Shown piece after piece: positions 44,976 to 54,168 of a stretch of DNA of 64,000 nucleotides. A model generated the notes under the pieces. That model was not told the DNA's origin. It was given only the letters and a program-made list of their open reading frames with translations, and searched no databases. The stretch is from Pseudoalteromonas undina (lineage in GTDB: Bacteria > Pseudomonadota > Gammaproteobacteria > Enterobacterales > Alteromonadaceae). The stretch lies in NCBI RefSeq assembly GCF_000238275.3, contig NZ_AHCF03000003.1:1054001-1118000 (forward strand), read 5' to 3'. Made by a program: the position numbers and the translations under genes. Numbering within the stretch: position 1 is the stretch's first letter; every line of letters begins with the position of its first letter.

Positions 44976-45129
44976 TATATGTCTTCACAAACTAATTAAT
45001 TACCCACACTAAAACCCTTACCAAATTTGTAATTGATTAACTCAATGTTTAAAAATATATTCAGTACTTACTTTTACCTTCAATGGATTGGTTATTAGTT
45101 TCTTTGATAGAAACGCAGTAGGAAATTAT

Positions 45130-46056
45130 ATGAAAATTAGTCCATTGCCACCGCTAAACAGTCTAGTCGCATTTGAAGCATCCGCTCGACACCTAAGTTT
45201 TACTCTTGCAGCAAATGAGCTTAACGTTACTCAAGGTGCGATAAGTCGTCAAATACGACAGTTAGAAGAGTATTTAGGTAAAGCCTTATTTACTCGTGCA
45301 AGCCGCAGTATTCATTTAACCTCAGCTGGTCTGCAGTATTATCAGTCTATAAGTCGCTCCTTATTGGATATTGCTGATATAACAGGAGAGGTAAAAAAAT
45401 GGCAAGGGGATAAAAAAGTAACCGTAGCGACAACTAATGCAATGGCATCCTTGTGGTTATTGCCAAAAGTTGCTGAGTTTCAAAATCAATATGATGACAT
45501 TGATTTAAGAATATTAGCATCTGATAATGTAGTTGATTTAAACCGTTTAGAATGCGATTTAGCATTGTTTTTTTGTCGCACGCCTCCAGCTAATATGAAG
45601 GTGACCACTTTGTTTTGCGAAGAAGTGTTTCCAGTTTGTAGTCCTGGCTATCTTGAAAAAATTGGTAATCCGAACGATCCGAAAGATATTTTTAATAAAA
45701 CAATTTTATTTTTAGATGAAACACAAATGGGATGGGTTAATTGGGATGAGTGGTTTGCAGGAGTAGGACTTGAGCAGATAGCTCCTAAAAGCCGCATTAA
45801 CATAAATAATTACCCCATGTTGTTGCAAGCCTCAATTAATGGTCAAGGCATTGCATTAGCGTGGGGGTCTCTGGCTGATGAATACTTACAAAGTGGTGCA
45901 TTAGTGCGTCCAACCGAGCATGTATTAGCCACTGAATCTAAGTTTTCTTTACTAGAGCCAGATAACGGTGGCCGCATACCTGCGAGTGTAAAGTATTTTA
46001 GAGAGTGGCTTTTAACACAACTTCCTGAAGAAGTAGGCGATACCGGTTTAGTATAA
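45130..46056 (+). CDS. LysR regulator, GcvA-like, of the Rieske oxygenase cluster
   Basis: 308 residues from the ATG at 45130, which follows AGGAA; the frame is open 14 codons further upstream without a matching site. The helix-turn-helix (FTLAANELNVTQGAISRQIRQLEEYLG) and PLPPLNSLVAFEASARHLSFT start are of the GcvA/choline-sulfate regulator type. A substrate-binding domain follows. It lies convergent with the BCCT gene and between the porin and the catabolic operon, so it is the likely local activator. The effector is probably the imported substrate. Confidence 0.88.
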   Translation: MKISPLPPLNSLVAFEASARHLSFTLAANELNVTQGAISRQIRQLEEYLGKALFTRASRSIHLTSAGLQYYQSISRSLLDIADITGEVKKWQGDKKVTVATTNAMASLWLLPKVAEFQNQYDDIDLRILASDNVVDLNRLECDLALFFCRTPPANMKVTTLFCEEVFPVCSPGYLEKIGNPNDPKDIFNKTILFLDETQMGWVNWDEWFAGVGLEQIAPKSRININNYPMLLQASINGQGIALAWGSLADEYLQSGALVRPTEHVLATESKFSLLEPDNGGRIPASVKYFREWLLTQLPEEVGDTGLV

Positions 46057-46071
46057 ATTACATCGCAATAA

Positions 46072-46099
46072 AAAAACCCTGCTAAATAGCAGGGTTTTT
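46072..46099. terminator. Bidirectional terminator between the LysR and BCCT genes
   Basis: A 12-bp stem AAAAACCCTGCT (46072-46083) / AGCAGGGTTTTT (46088-46099) with a 4-base loop. Confidence 0.92.
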
Positions 46100-46123
46100 G
46101 TTTATTAGTCTTATTATATTGAT

Positions 46124-47788
46124 TTAGTGCTCCACAGGGCCATCGAGTTTTTCTTTACACGGATGTACGTGTTGCGGCAACATTGCCCATGGCTTTGGTT
46201 CACGGCGAATGCTATAAAACAAGGTAACACCCATCATTAAAATAAATATAGAAATAGGGAAGCCAATGATGATTGACGCATACTTTATTGCTTGCAGGCC
46301 TCCTGCATAAATAAGTACCCATGCAATAAGTGCAATAACTATACCCCATAAAATACGAATAGAGGTTGGTGGTTCAGTATCACCTGCAGCATCTAAAATA
46401 CACAATATTAAGGTGCCCGAGTCGGCTGAGGTTATAAAGTAAGTAGCAAGTAAGATACAGGCTAATACACTCAGTAATTTACCTAATAAGTTACTGTCTA
46501 AATTATCAAATAAGGTAAAGAGGGCACGTGTACTATCTGCTTTGGTTGCTTGTAATACAACACCACCACTAAAGGGTTCTGCGTTTGTTTCTGTAACTTG
46601 GTTTTGTGTTACAACGGTTTGTTGTTGTGCAGCAATACGTTCGTTTTGCTCCATTTTTAAGGCGCTACCACCAAATACGGAAAGCCAAATAAAGGCAATA
46701 ACAGTTGGGGCTACCAAAGCACCACCAATAAGTTCGCGAATGGTACGTCCCTTTGAAATTCGCGCAATAAACATACCTACAAACGGTGCCCAAGTTAACC
46801 ACCATGGCCAATAAAAAGCGGTCCAAGAGCTTTGCCATCCTGAGTCATTTTGCGAATCAGTCCACAGCCCCATCGAAATTAAATTTTGTACATAATTCCC
46901 TGATGTTTCCATAAATACATTTAAAATATAACGGGTCGGACCCACTGCAAGTACTATCAATACTAATAGTAACGACAGCAACATATTCCATTGTGAGAGT
47001 AGCCGTATTCCTCTACCAACGCCCGATAAAACCGAGCCTACAGCAATAGTACATAGCACAATAATAAGCACAGTTTGAGTAACAAGGCTAACCTCTATCC
47101 CAAACGTTTGTTGTAATCCAGAGTTAATTTGAATAACCCCAAGGCTCAGGGTTTGCGCGATGCCGAAGGCTGTAACGGCTACCGTGATAATATCGGCAAC
47201 ATGTCCTATAGGGCCATAAATTCTATCGCCCACTAGTGGGTGTAAAATAGAGCGAAAGGTAAAAGGAAGGCCTTTACGGTAAGAAAAATAAGACAAGGCT
47301 AAGGCAACAATTACAAAAAGCGACCACGGATGGAGTCCCCAATGGTAAAAAGTAAGCTGCATTGACATTGACGCTGCTTCATTGGTTAACCCCTCGGTGA
47401 ATGGGTTTGCAGCATAGTGCCACATGGGTTCTGCTACAGACCAAAAAACCAGTCCAATACCCATCCCCCCAGAAAATAACATGGCTATCCATGCCCAAAA
47501 ACTAAATTCAGGCTGATCGTCGTCATTTTCGCTCAGTCGAATATGGCCGTATCGACTTACCATCAAATAAAGTAAAAAACCAACGACTAAAGTTACTAAG
47601 CCAATAGAAAACCATTTCATATTGTAGAGTAAAAAAGTCGAAAGGCTTTCAAAATACTGCCCTGCTTTATTTGCAAGTATGACTATGAATAAAATAAAGG
47701 CGATTAGAATTACCTTCGATGCGATGGTCACCGTCGGATTTAATCCCTTTAAAAAACCAGACTTAGCCAAAATTACGGATTTTTTCAT
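46124..47788 (-). CDS. BCCT-family betaine/carnitine/choline-type transporter
   Basis: 554 residues and 12 hydrophobic segments. Family motifs: SGGMGIGLVFWSVAEPMWH (glycine-rich helix 3) and the Trp-rich helix 8 segment TAFYWPWWLTWAPFVGMFIARISKGRTIRE. ATYFITSADSGT follows in helix 10. These transporters take up zwitterionic quaternary amines (betaine, carnitine, DMSP, ectoine). The substrate residues are not decisive. It diverges from the Rieske operon across a 363-base gap, which argues for a catabolic rather than osmotic role. The loop EQNERIAAQQQTVVTQNQVTE is an unusual hydrophilic insertion between helices 8 and 10. Confidence 0.93.
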   Translation of the reverse strand: MKKSVILAKSGFLKGLNPTVTIASKVILIAFILFIVILANKAGQYFESLSTFLLYNMKWFSIGLVTLVVGFLLYLMVSRYGHIRLSENDDDQPEFSFWAWIAMLFSGGMGIGLVFWSVAEPMWHYAANPFTEGLTNEAASMSMQLTFYHWGLHPWSLFVIVALALSYFSYRKGLPFTFRSILHPLVGDRIYGPIGHVADIITVAVTAFGIAQTLSLGVIQINSGLQQTFGIEVSLVTQTVLIIVLCTIAVGSVLSGVGRGIRLLSQWNMLLSLLLVLIVLAVGPTRYILNVFMETSGNYVQNLISMGLWTDSQNDSGWQSSWTAFYWPWWLTWAPFVGMFIARISKGRTIRELIGGALVAPTVIAFIWLSVFGGSALKMEQNERIAAQQQTVVTQNQVTETNAEPFSGGVVLQATKADSTRALFTLFDNLDSNLLGKLLSVLACILLATYFITSADSGTLILCILDAAGDTEPPTSIRILWGIVIALIAWVLIYAGGLQAIKYASIIIGFPISIFILMMGVTLFYSIRREPKPWAMLPQHVHPCKEKLDGPVEH

Positions 47789-48151
47789 GTGTGTGCTCCG
47801 TTGTCTTTTTTGTTGTTGTTAAATAAGTGGTAAGAAATTAAAAAATTAACCGGCAATTTACAAATGATTAATCCTCATCAATCCATGAGCTTTGCTTATG
47901 CGATGTTACCGCTTATTTATAACCAGTAAGCAATATTTATATTATTGCACTCTTAATCATTACAAAAACTCATGAGTGAGATGCTAAATTATCGTTTGTT
48001 TAGTGCTTTGTTGTTAATCAAAATCAACGCATCTGATAACAGAATGTTGTTACGGGTTTGGGGCGTGAGGTTAATGTTAAAACTATGGGTTTTAATTATT
48101 GAACTTTGCTCTTTAAATTTTTTTAAAACACACACCGTTCGGAGAATGAGC

Positions 48152-49339
48152 ATGGGCACTGTAAAACAAACAATAATTCCTATTAAGCAAATTGATCGTG
48201 TACTAAACCCGATACATGAAGCGACAGGTATGCCTAACGAGGCGTATACCAATCCTGAGTACTTTAATTTTGAACGTGATCATGTTTTTAGTAACACATG
48301 GGTGTGCGTTGGTTTTGCATCAGATTTAATCAAAAACGGTTATGTTATGCCAATTGATTTTATGGACTTACCTTTATTAATGATGAAGAGTCGCCAAGGC
48401 GAAGTGCAGGTATTTCATAATGTGTGTAGCCATCGAGGGATGAAGTTAGTACATGAAGCAGGAGAAGTGCAAGGCATGATCCGCTGCCCTTATCATTCAT
48501 GGACCTATGATTTAAATGGAAGCTTAAAAGGCACTCCACATTTAGGTGGCATCGGTAAGCATAACGATGAACGTTTTGCATGTGAAAAGCATGGGCTAAA
48601 AGCAATCCGCTCAGCTATTTGGATGGATATGGTATTCATTAATCTATCTGGCGAGGCGAGTTCTTTCGATGAACATATAGCTCCTTTAACACAGCGTTGG
48701 CAAGAGTTTTTAGGTGACGATGGTTTGAGTTTATTACGTCGTGCAAATATGGGCGGACACTTAGAAATTGAAGTAAAAAGTAACTGGAAGTTAACCATAG
48801 AAAACTTCTGTGAAGCCTATCATTTACCTTGGGTACATCCAGCGTTAAATACTTATTCTAAATTAGAAGATCACTACAATATCATGTTCGATGAGCGTTT
48901 TTCTGGTCAAGGTAGCTATAAATATAACCTTTCTGATACTGCTGGTACACATTTACCAAAATTCCCAAGCTGGCCTGAGGAAAAGCTACGCCATGCTGAA
49001 TATGTTGCTTTATTTCCAAATGTACTTATTGGTATTCAAGCTGATCACGCTTTTGCAATGATGATCGACCCAATTAGTACAGATAAAACTATCGAACGTT
49101 TACGTATTTTCTATATTAGTGATGAGGCAACTAAAGATGAGTATGCGGCGTGTCGTACTGCAACACTTGAATCATGGCGTGTCGTGTTTGGTGAAGATAT
49201 TGGCGCAGTTGAAGGAATGCAGCAAGGACGGTACTCACCTGGTTTTGGTGGTGGGGCTTTTTCACCTGAAATGGATACACCAACACACTTCTTCCAAATT
49301 TGGCTTGCCAAACAAGTGAAATCTGTGACGGAGGCTTAA
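48152..49339 (+). CDS. Rieske non-heme iron oxygenase, alpha subunit, quaternary-amine type
   Basis: 395 residues from MGTVKQ at 48152, seven bases after GGAG; the longer frame from 47972 is mostly leader. The Rieske [2Fe-2S] ligands are Cys92-x-His94 (VCSHRG) and Cys112-x2-His115 (RCPYHSW). The mononuclear iron site is ENFCEAYHLPWVH (His224, His229). The residue that bridges to the neighbouring Rieske centre is Glu221, not Asp, as known for carnitine and betaine/choline-type monooxygenases. It is the first gene of a five-gene operon with no beta subunit, so probably a homotrimeric alpha-only enzyme. The exact substrate is unknown. Confidence 0.9.
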   Translation: MGTVKQTIIPIKQIDRVLNPIHEATGMPNEAYTNPEYFNFERDHVFSNTWVCVGFASDLIKNGYVMPIDFMDLPLLMMKSRQGEVQVFHNVCSHRGMKLVHEAGEVQGMIRCPYHSWTYDLNGSLKGTPHLGGIGKHNDERFACEKHGLKAIRSAIWMDMVFINLSGEASSFDEHIAPLTQRWQEFLGDDGLSLLRRANMGGHLEIEVKSNWKLTIENFCEAYHLPWVHPALNTYSKLEDHYNIMFDERFSGQGSYKYNLSDTAGTHLPKFPSWPEEKLRHAEYVALFPNVLIGIQADHAFAMMIDPISTDKTIERLRIFYISDEATKDEYAACRTATLESWRVVFGEDIGAVEGMQQGRYSPGFGGGAFSPEMDTPTHFFQIWLAKQVKSVTEA

Positions 49340-49341
49340 TT

Positions 49342-50760
49342 ATGACTCATTATCTTAACTTCATTAATGGCCAGTGGTGTGATTCTCACACTCATATTTC
49401 GGTAATAAACCCTGCGACAGCTCAGGAATATAGCACGATTGCAAGTGCCAGTGTTGATGATGCAAACAATGCGATGCTAGCCGCCAGACAATGTATAAGC
49501 CGTGGACTATTGAGCGATGTACGCCCAGCTGTGCGCACAACGTGGATGCTTGATGCAGCAAAAGCTATCAAAGAGATAGCTGATGAAGGTGCTTTAGCTC
49601 TGTGCAGAGAAAACGGTAAAACCTTAGCGGATGCAAAAGATGAATTCTTAGAGGCTGCTCGTTATTTTGAATACTATGGCGGCATGGCTGACAAACTCGA
49701 AGGTACGTCGATTCCTTTAGGTAAAAACTATATTGATTTTACGCAATATATCCCTATGGGTGTATCAGTACAAATTGTACCTTGGAATTTCCCAGTTTCA
49801 ATCTGTGCTCGCTCTTTAGCTCCAGCGCTGGCGGCGGGTAATGCAGTAGTCATTAAGTCACCCGAAATTTCGCCTGTTGGTATGGTGTATTTAGTCAGAG
49901 CACTCGAAAGTGTTGGCTTTCCAAGAGGCGCTATTAACCTGTTGTGTGGTAAGGGTTCAGTAGTGGGGAGCCACCTAGTTGAGCATAATGATGTTAATCA
50001 AATTGTTTTTACCGGTTCAGTGCCCACTGGGCAACGTATTCTAAAAGGTGCAGCTGAGCGTGCAACACCTTCTGTAATGGAATTGGGTGGTAAATCTGCA
50101 GCTATTGTTCTTAAAGATGCGGCTACTGAGAAAGTTATCAGCAGTGTGCAAACAGGTATTTTCTTTAATGCTGGACAAGTGTGCTCTGCAATGTCGCGTT
50201 TACTGGTAGATAAAGCTCGTTACGAAGAGATTAAATCGGCAGTGGTTACTATGGCTGAAAATTTAGTGATCGGCTCAGGTGAAGAGCAGGCTGATTTAAC
50301 GCCCGTGGTTTCTCAAGCGCAACAAATCAGTGTATTGGCAATGATTGAACAAGCTAAAAAAGAGGGGGCAACTATTTTATGTGGTGGCTATGCTCCTGAT
50401 TTGGCAGGTTACTATGTTGCTCCAACTGTGATCGAAGCAACCCCTGATATGTCCATATCTCAACAAGAAGTATTTGGTCCTGTATTGGTTATTATGCCAT
50501 TTGAAGATGAGCAACAGGCTGTAAAAATAGCTAATGGCACTGAATTTGGTTTAGTAGCAGGCGTATTTGGTGAAGCACTTAACCAAACATTACAAGTGGC
50601 TCAGCAACTTCGTGGTGGACAAGTTTTTATAAATGAATGGTTTGCCGGTGGCATAGAAACGCCATTTGGCGGAGTTGGATTGTCTGGCTTTGGCCGAGAA
50701 AAAGGTCAAGAAGCCATCTACAGCTACATGCAAACACGCAATATTGCTATACGTTTATAA
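49342..50760 (+). CDS. NAD(P)-dependent aldehyde dehydrogenase
   Basis: 472 residues from the ATG at 49342, preceded by GGAGG. Aldehyde dehydrogenase superfamily: IVPWNFPVSI, the NAD-binding FTGSVPTGQRIL, catalytic Glu in MELGGKSAAIV and catalytic Cys in FFNAGQVCSAMSR. EVFGPVL and late PFGGVGLSGFGREKG complete the pattern. It resembles betaine-aldehyde/semialdehyde dehydrogenases. In this operon it would oxidise the aldehyde released by the oxygenase or by ring opening. Confidence 0.93.
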   Translation: MTHYLNFINGQWCDSHTHISVINPATAQEYSTIASASVDDANNAMLAARQCISRGLLSDVRPAVRTTWMLDAAKAIKEIADEGALALCRENGKTLADAKDEFLEAARYFEYYGGMADKLEGTSIPLGKNYIDFTQYIPMGVSVQIVPWNFPVSICARSLAPALAAGNAVVIKSPEISPVGMVYLVRALESVGFPRGAINLLCGKGSVVGSHLVEHNDVNQIVFTGSVPTGQRILKGAAERATPSVMELGGKSAAIVLKDAATEKVISSVQTGIFFNAGQVCSAMSRLLVDKARYEEIKSAVVTMAENLVIGSGEEQADLTPVVSQAQQISVLAMIEQAKKEGATILCGGYAPDLAGYYVAPTVIEATPDMSISQQEVFGPVLVIMPFEDEQQAVKIANGTEFGLVAGVFGEALNQTLQVAQQLRGGQVFINEWFAGGIETPFGGVGLSGFGREKGQEAIYSYMQTRNIAIRL

Positions 50761-50861
50761 CGAGTGGCAACGACTCAGTTTATAAAACTTACGGTTTATC
50801 TATTTGTACTTTCTGCAGTAGATAACCCACAGGGTTAAATCCAAAGTATTAGGATAGAGAA

Positions 50862-52268
50862 ATGAAAAAATGGCTCTGTATTATTTGTGGCCTCATTTAC
50901 GATGAGGCCCAAGGTTGGCCTGCTGATGGTATTCCTCCAGGCACCCTTTGGGAGGATGTACCACAGGATTGGGTATGTCCAGATTGTTTAGTGGGCAAAG
51001 CCGATTTTGAAATGATCGAAATAAGTGAAGGTGAAGTAACTGAAGATGAAGTAACTGAACCAGCTGCTGTTCAACACACTCGTGTTTCTGAGACCATTGT
51101 TGATGAACCGCAAGGCCCAATTGTTATCATTGGTAGTGGCCACAGTGGTTATCAAGTAGCGGCTGCATTACGTAAACAATCATCAACCGTAGCTATTACC
51201 GTATTCACCGCTGATGACGGCGCACTTTACAGCAAACCTGCTCTTTCGAATGCTTTTGCAATGGGGAAAAGCGCAGCTGATTTACAAAACGAAGCCGCAC
51301 TTGAGTGGGAGCAGCGTCTTAATATTCGTGTTTATCCGCATACACGTGTTGAACGAATAGATGCAGATAATCACTCTCTCATCACTAGCATAGGGCGTTA
51401 TAAGTATGGGCGTTTAGTACTAGCGACAGGTGCGTCAGCAATTAAGATTCCAATTGCTGGAGACGCCTCAGAAGTACTAAGTGTGAATGATTTGCACGAT
51501 TATGCACAATTGAGAGCAAAACTTGATAGTAAAAAGCGAGTTGCTATTTTAGGCGATGGGTTAATTGGCTGTGAATTTGCAAATGACTTGAGCGCCAAAG
51601 GCTATGAAGTGAGTGTCATCGGTTTAGGGCAGTGGCCAATGTATCGACTGATCCCACAAGTAGTCGGCGAAGCCTTACAGCAAAAGTTAGCAGACTTGGG
51701 GGTATCATGGTATTTAGAAGATAGTATCAACCGTATTGAAGTCAACGACTCTGTTTCATTATTACACTTAAATAGTGGTCAAGTGATTGAAGTTGACGTG
51801 GTGCTATCTGCGGTAGGATTAGTGCCAAATGTAACGCTTGCTGAGCAAGCTGGATTAGAAGTTGAGCGTGGTATTAAAGTAAATGACGATGGCCAAACCA
51901 GTCGTCCTGCTATATTTGCATTAGGTGACTGTGCGCAAACATCACAAGGATGGCAGCCATATATTGCACCCATAAATCAAATTCTACCTGCTTTAGTCAA
52001 TAGCCTGTTGGGCAATGTAACTAACGCCAAATTTTTGCCGAGCCCCGTTATTGTTAAAACCCCTATTATGCCGTTAACTATTTTTCCTGTACCACCTATG
52101 GCGCAAGGTCAGTGGCATATAAAACAACAAGGTGAAGAGTTAGTGGCTGTATTTAATGATGCTAATGAGCAAATACTTGGTTTTGCTCTGTTAGGTAAAC
52201 AAGTACAGGCTAACCGCAGTTATTGGTTAGAGCAAATAAGTTTAAATAACCTAGCAGCAACGGAGTAA
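50862..52268 (+). CDS. Rubredoxin fused to NAD(P)H-dependent rubredoxin reductase
   Basis: 468 residues in two parts. Residues 1-55 are a rubredoxin with iron ligands Cys6, Cys9, Cys39 and Cys42 (CIICG, CPDC). An acidic linker (SEGEVTEDEVTE) follows. Residues from about 88 are an FAD/NAD reductase of the AlkT/NorW type: IVIIGSGHSGYQVA (FAD), VAILGDGLIGCEFA (NAD) and FALGDCA. The natural reading is a one-polypeptide electron chain from NAD(P)H through FAD and rubredoxin to the Rieske oxygenase, replacing the usual ferredoxin reductase. Single-chain Rd-reductases exist, but this pairing is uncommon. Confidence 0.9.
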   Translation: MKKWLCIICGLIYDEAQGWPADGIPPGTLWEDVPQDWVCPDCLVGKADFEMIEISEGEVTEDEVTEPAAVQHTRVSETIVDEPQGPIVIIGSGHSGYQVAAALRKQSSTVAITVFTADDGALYSKPALSNAFAMGKSAADLQNEAALEWEQRLNIRVYPHTRVERIDADNHSLITSIGRYKYGRLVLATGASAIKIPIAGDASEVLSVNDLHDYAQLRAKLDSKKRVAILGDGLIGCEFANDLSAKGYEVSVIGLGQWPMYRLIPQVVGEALQQKLADLGVSWYLEDSINRIEVNDSVSLLHLNSGQVIEVDVVLSAVGLVPNVTLAEQAGLEVERGIKVNDDGQTSRPAIFALGDCAQTSQGWQPYIAPINQILPALVNSLLGNVTNAKFLPSPVIVKTPIMPLTIFPVPPMAQGQWHIKQQGEELVAVFNDANEQILGFALLGKQVQANRSYWLEQISLNNLAATE

Positions 52269-52271
52269 AAT

Positions 52272-53588
52272 ATGATTCATTTACCGCATGATGATAATAC
52301 CTGTGGCTGGTATAACGCTTTACCAAAGCAGCCTAAACAAGCACTTTTAACGGGGGCACAAAAGGCTGACTACGTGGTTTTAGGCGCTGGTTTTGCTGGT
52401 TTAGCTATGGCACGCCGTTTAGCTGAGCACGCGCCAAATGCACGAATTGCCCTAATTGATGCACAGCGAATAGGCCAAGGTGCATCAGGGCGTAATTCAG
52501 GGTTTGTGATTGACTTACCGCATAAATTCTCTCTTGAGCACCCAGATCCTGCACATAAGCAAAGATTATTGTCACTTAACCGTTTCGCGATTGATCAGCT
52601 TGCTTCTTTAGTTGCTAAATACAACATTGATTGCCAGTGGTCGGCTGCGGGTAAATACCAAGGTGCAGTAGGCGCTAGGGGTGAAGCTTACCTTGATCAC
52701 TTCGAACATCTTATGACCGATTTAGGCGAACCATTTGAGCATGTTACTGGCACTGATTTGGCAAAAGTATTAGGCACTAATTACTACAGCCGTGCTATTT
52801 ACACCCCGGGGGGGTACTTGGTTCAACCCGCAGCACTAGCCTGTGGTTTAGGTGCTAACTTACCAAAAAACATTGAGGTATTTGAGCATTCGCCTATTGT
52901 GCGCTTGGAGAAAGAGCAAGGAGGGTGGCTGTTGCAAGGAGAGCACGGCAGCATTAAAACACCTCAGTTATTACTGGGTACAAGTATTTTTACTCGTGAG
53001 TTTGGTTTTTTAAAAAATCGATTACTTCCTGTAATGACTTTTGCTAGTTGGACCCGACCGCTAAACGATAAAGAAATGCAGCAGTATACAGGTTTACTTG
53101 ATTGGGGACTTACACCCGCTGATCACGCTGGCACAACGCTTAGGATGACCGCTGATCGTCGTATTATTATTCGTAATACCTACCAACATGTAGCTAAATA
53201 TGGCAACAGCATTAGTGATAAGTTGCGTCAGGAAATTCAAAACGATCATCGCAAAGTATTTTTAGCTCGCTATCCACAACTAGTCGATGTGCCTTTTACA
53301 CATTCGTGGGGAGGCACCTATGCTATTTCGCGAAATTTCACTAATTTCTTTGGTCAACTCGATGATGGAGTGTTTGCCAGCGCCTGTGATAACGGTGTGG
53401 GGGTTGCTTGGGGAACTGTGTCGGGTACTTTGCTTGCTGATTATGTTATGGGGGCAACATCGCAGTCGCTTGATGATATTCAGCAGGTAACGGGTATGCC
53501 AAGTTTAAATCCACCAGAGCCATTGCTTGGTTTAGGAGTAAAAAGCCGAATTAAACTTGCCAAATGGCAAAGTAGGAGTGAAATATGA
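52272..53588 (+). CDS. DadA/DAO-family FAD-dependent oxidoreductase
   Basis: 438 residues, D-amino-acid oxidase fold. FAD-binding DYVVLGAGFAGLAMARRL begins near residue 34, IGQGASGRNSGFVID follows, and the C-terminal part has ACDNGVGVAWGTVSG. The family oxidises amines and N-methyl amino acids (sarcosine, N-methylproline, N-methylglutamate, glutamylputrescine). Here it could demethylate or deaminate a product of the oxygenase. Starts three bases after the rubredoxin-reductase stop, with GGAG upstream, and overlaps the cupin gene by four bases. Confidence 0.9.
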   Translation: MIHLPHDDNTCGWYNALPKQPKQALLTGAQKADYVVLGAGFAGLAMARRLAEHAPNARIALIDAQRIGQGASGRNSGFVIDLPHKFSLEHPDPAHKQRLLSLNRFAIDQLASLVAKYNIDCQWSAAGKYQGAVGARGEAYLDHFEHLMTDLGEPFEHVTGTDLAKVLGTNYYSRAIYTPGGYLVQPAALACGLGANLPKNIEVFEHSPIVRLEKEQGGWLLQGEHGSIKTPQLLLGTSIFTREFGFLKNRLLPVMTFASWTRPLNDKEMQQYTGLLDWGLTPADHAGTTLRMTADRRIIIRNTYQHVAKYGNSISDKLRQEIQNDHRKVFLARYPQLVDVPFTHSWGGTYAISRNFTNFFGQLDDGVFASACDNGVGVAWGTVSGTLLADYVMGATSQSLDDIQQVTGMPSLNPPEPLLGLGVKSRIKLAKWQSRSEI

Positions 53589-53935
53589 AACAGGTTAAAT
53601 TAGTAGACAGTAAATTACTCGACTTTAATGTACGTGGAGATACGCCTGGCATGGCCTACGTGGCTCGTGCACTTAGCCCTGAAATATCACCAAATATTGG
53701 TGTTGGTTTTGCGAAATGGGAAGGTGCAAAAGTAGCATGGACAGTACTTTATGATGAAGTTGTATTTGTTATAGAAGGCTGCTTCGAGTTAACCGCAAAT
53801 GGCGAAACTCATCATGTTAAGCCAGGGCAAATGCTCTGGATACCAGAAGGAACAGAGCTGGTATATGGCGGACATGCATTGTTTGGTTATGTTGTTCATC
53901 CAGGTAATTGGAAAGAGATACATGGTATAGCCTAA
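53585..53935 (+). CDS. Small cupin-domain protein (EutQ-like)
   Basis: 116 residues. Cupin beta-barrel with VVFVIEGCFELTANGETHHVKPGQMLWIPEGTEL; the usual HxH of motif 1 is replaced (YDEVVFVIEG), so metal binding may be reduced. The EutQ/ethanolamine-utilisation cupin family is the closest I recognise. Last gene of the operon, start overlapping the DAO gene stop (ATGA). It may act as a small dioxygenase, isomerase or binding protein for a pathway intermediate. Confidence 0.78.
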   Translation: MKQVKLVDSKLLDFNVRGDTPGMAYVARALSPEISPNIGVGFAKWEGAKVAWTVLYDEVVFVIEGCFELTANGETHHVKPGQMLWIPEGTELVYGGHALFGYVVHPGNWKEIHGIA

Positions 53936-53965
53936 CTGCCATTTTAAGTGTTCAAATTAGTTCCT

Positions 53966-54000
53966 AAGCCCTCTAACCAACCATTTGAGGGCTTTTTTAT
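53966..54000 (+). terminator. Terminator of the Rieske operon
   Basis: AGCCCTC (53967-53973) pairs with GAGGGCT (53987-53993), followed by TTTTTT. Confidence 0.88.
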
Positions 54001-54168
54001 TGGCCGTTTTTTAGGTTGCATTAGTAATGAAAAATAAAAGCTTAAGCCACAAATAGTTAATTTTAAAAACAGGTAAAATATTGAATATTGAGTAATCAAC
54101 TTCTAGTATAAAAGTTCAAATGGAATAAAATAAATAATCCATATAGCTTAGCTGGAGGCTAGACATCG

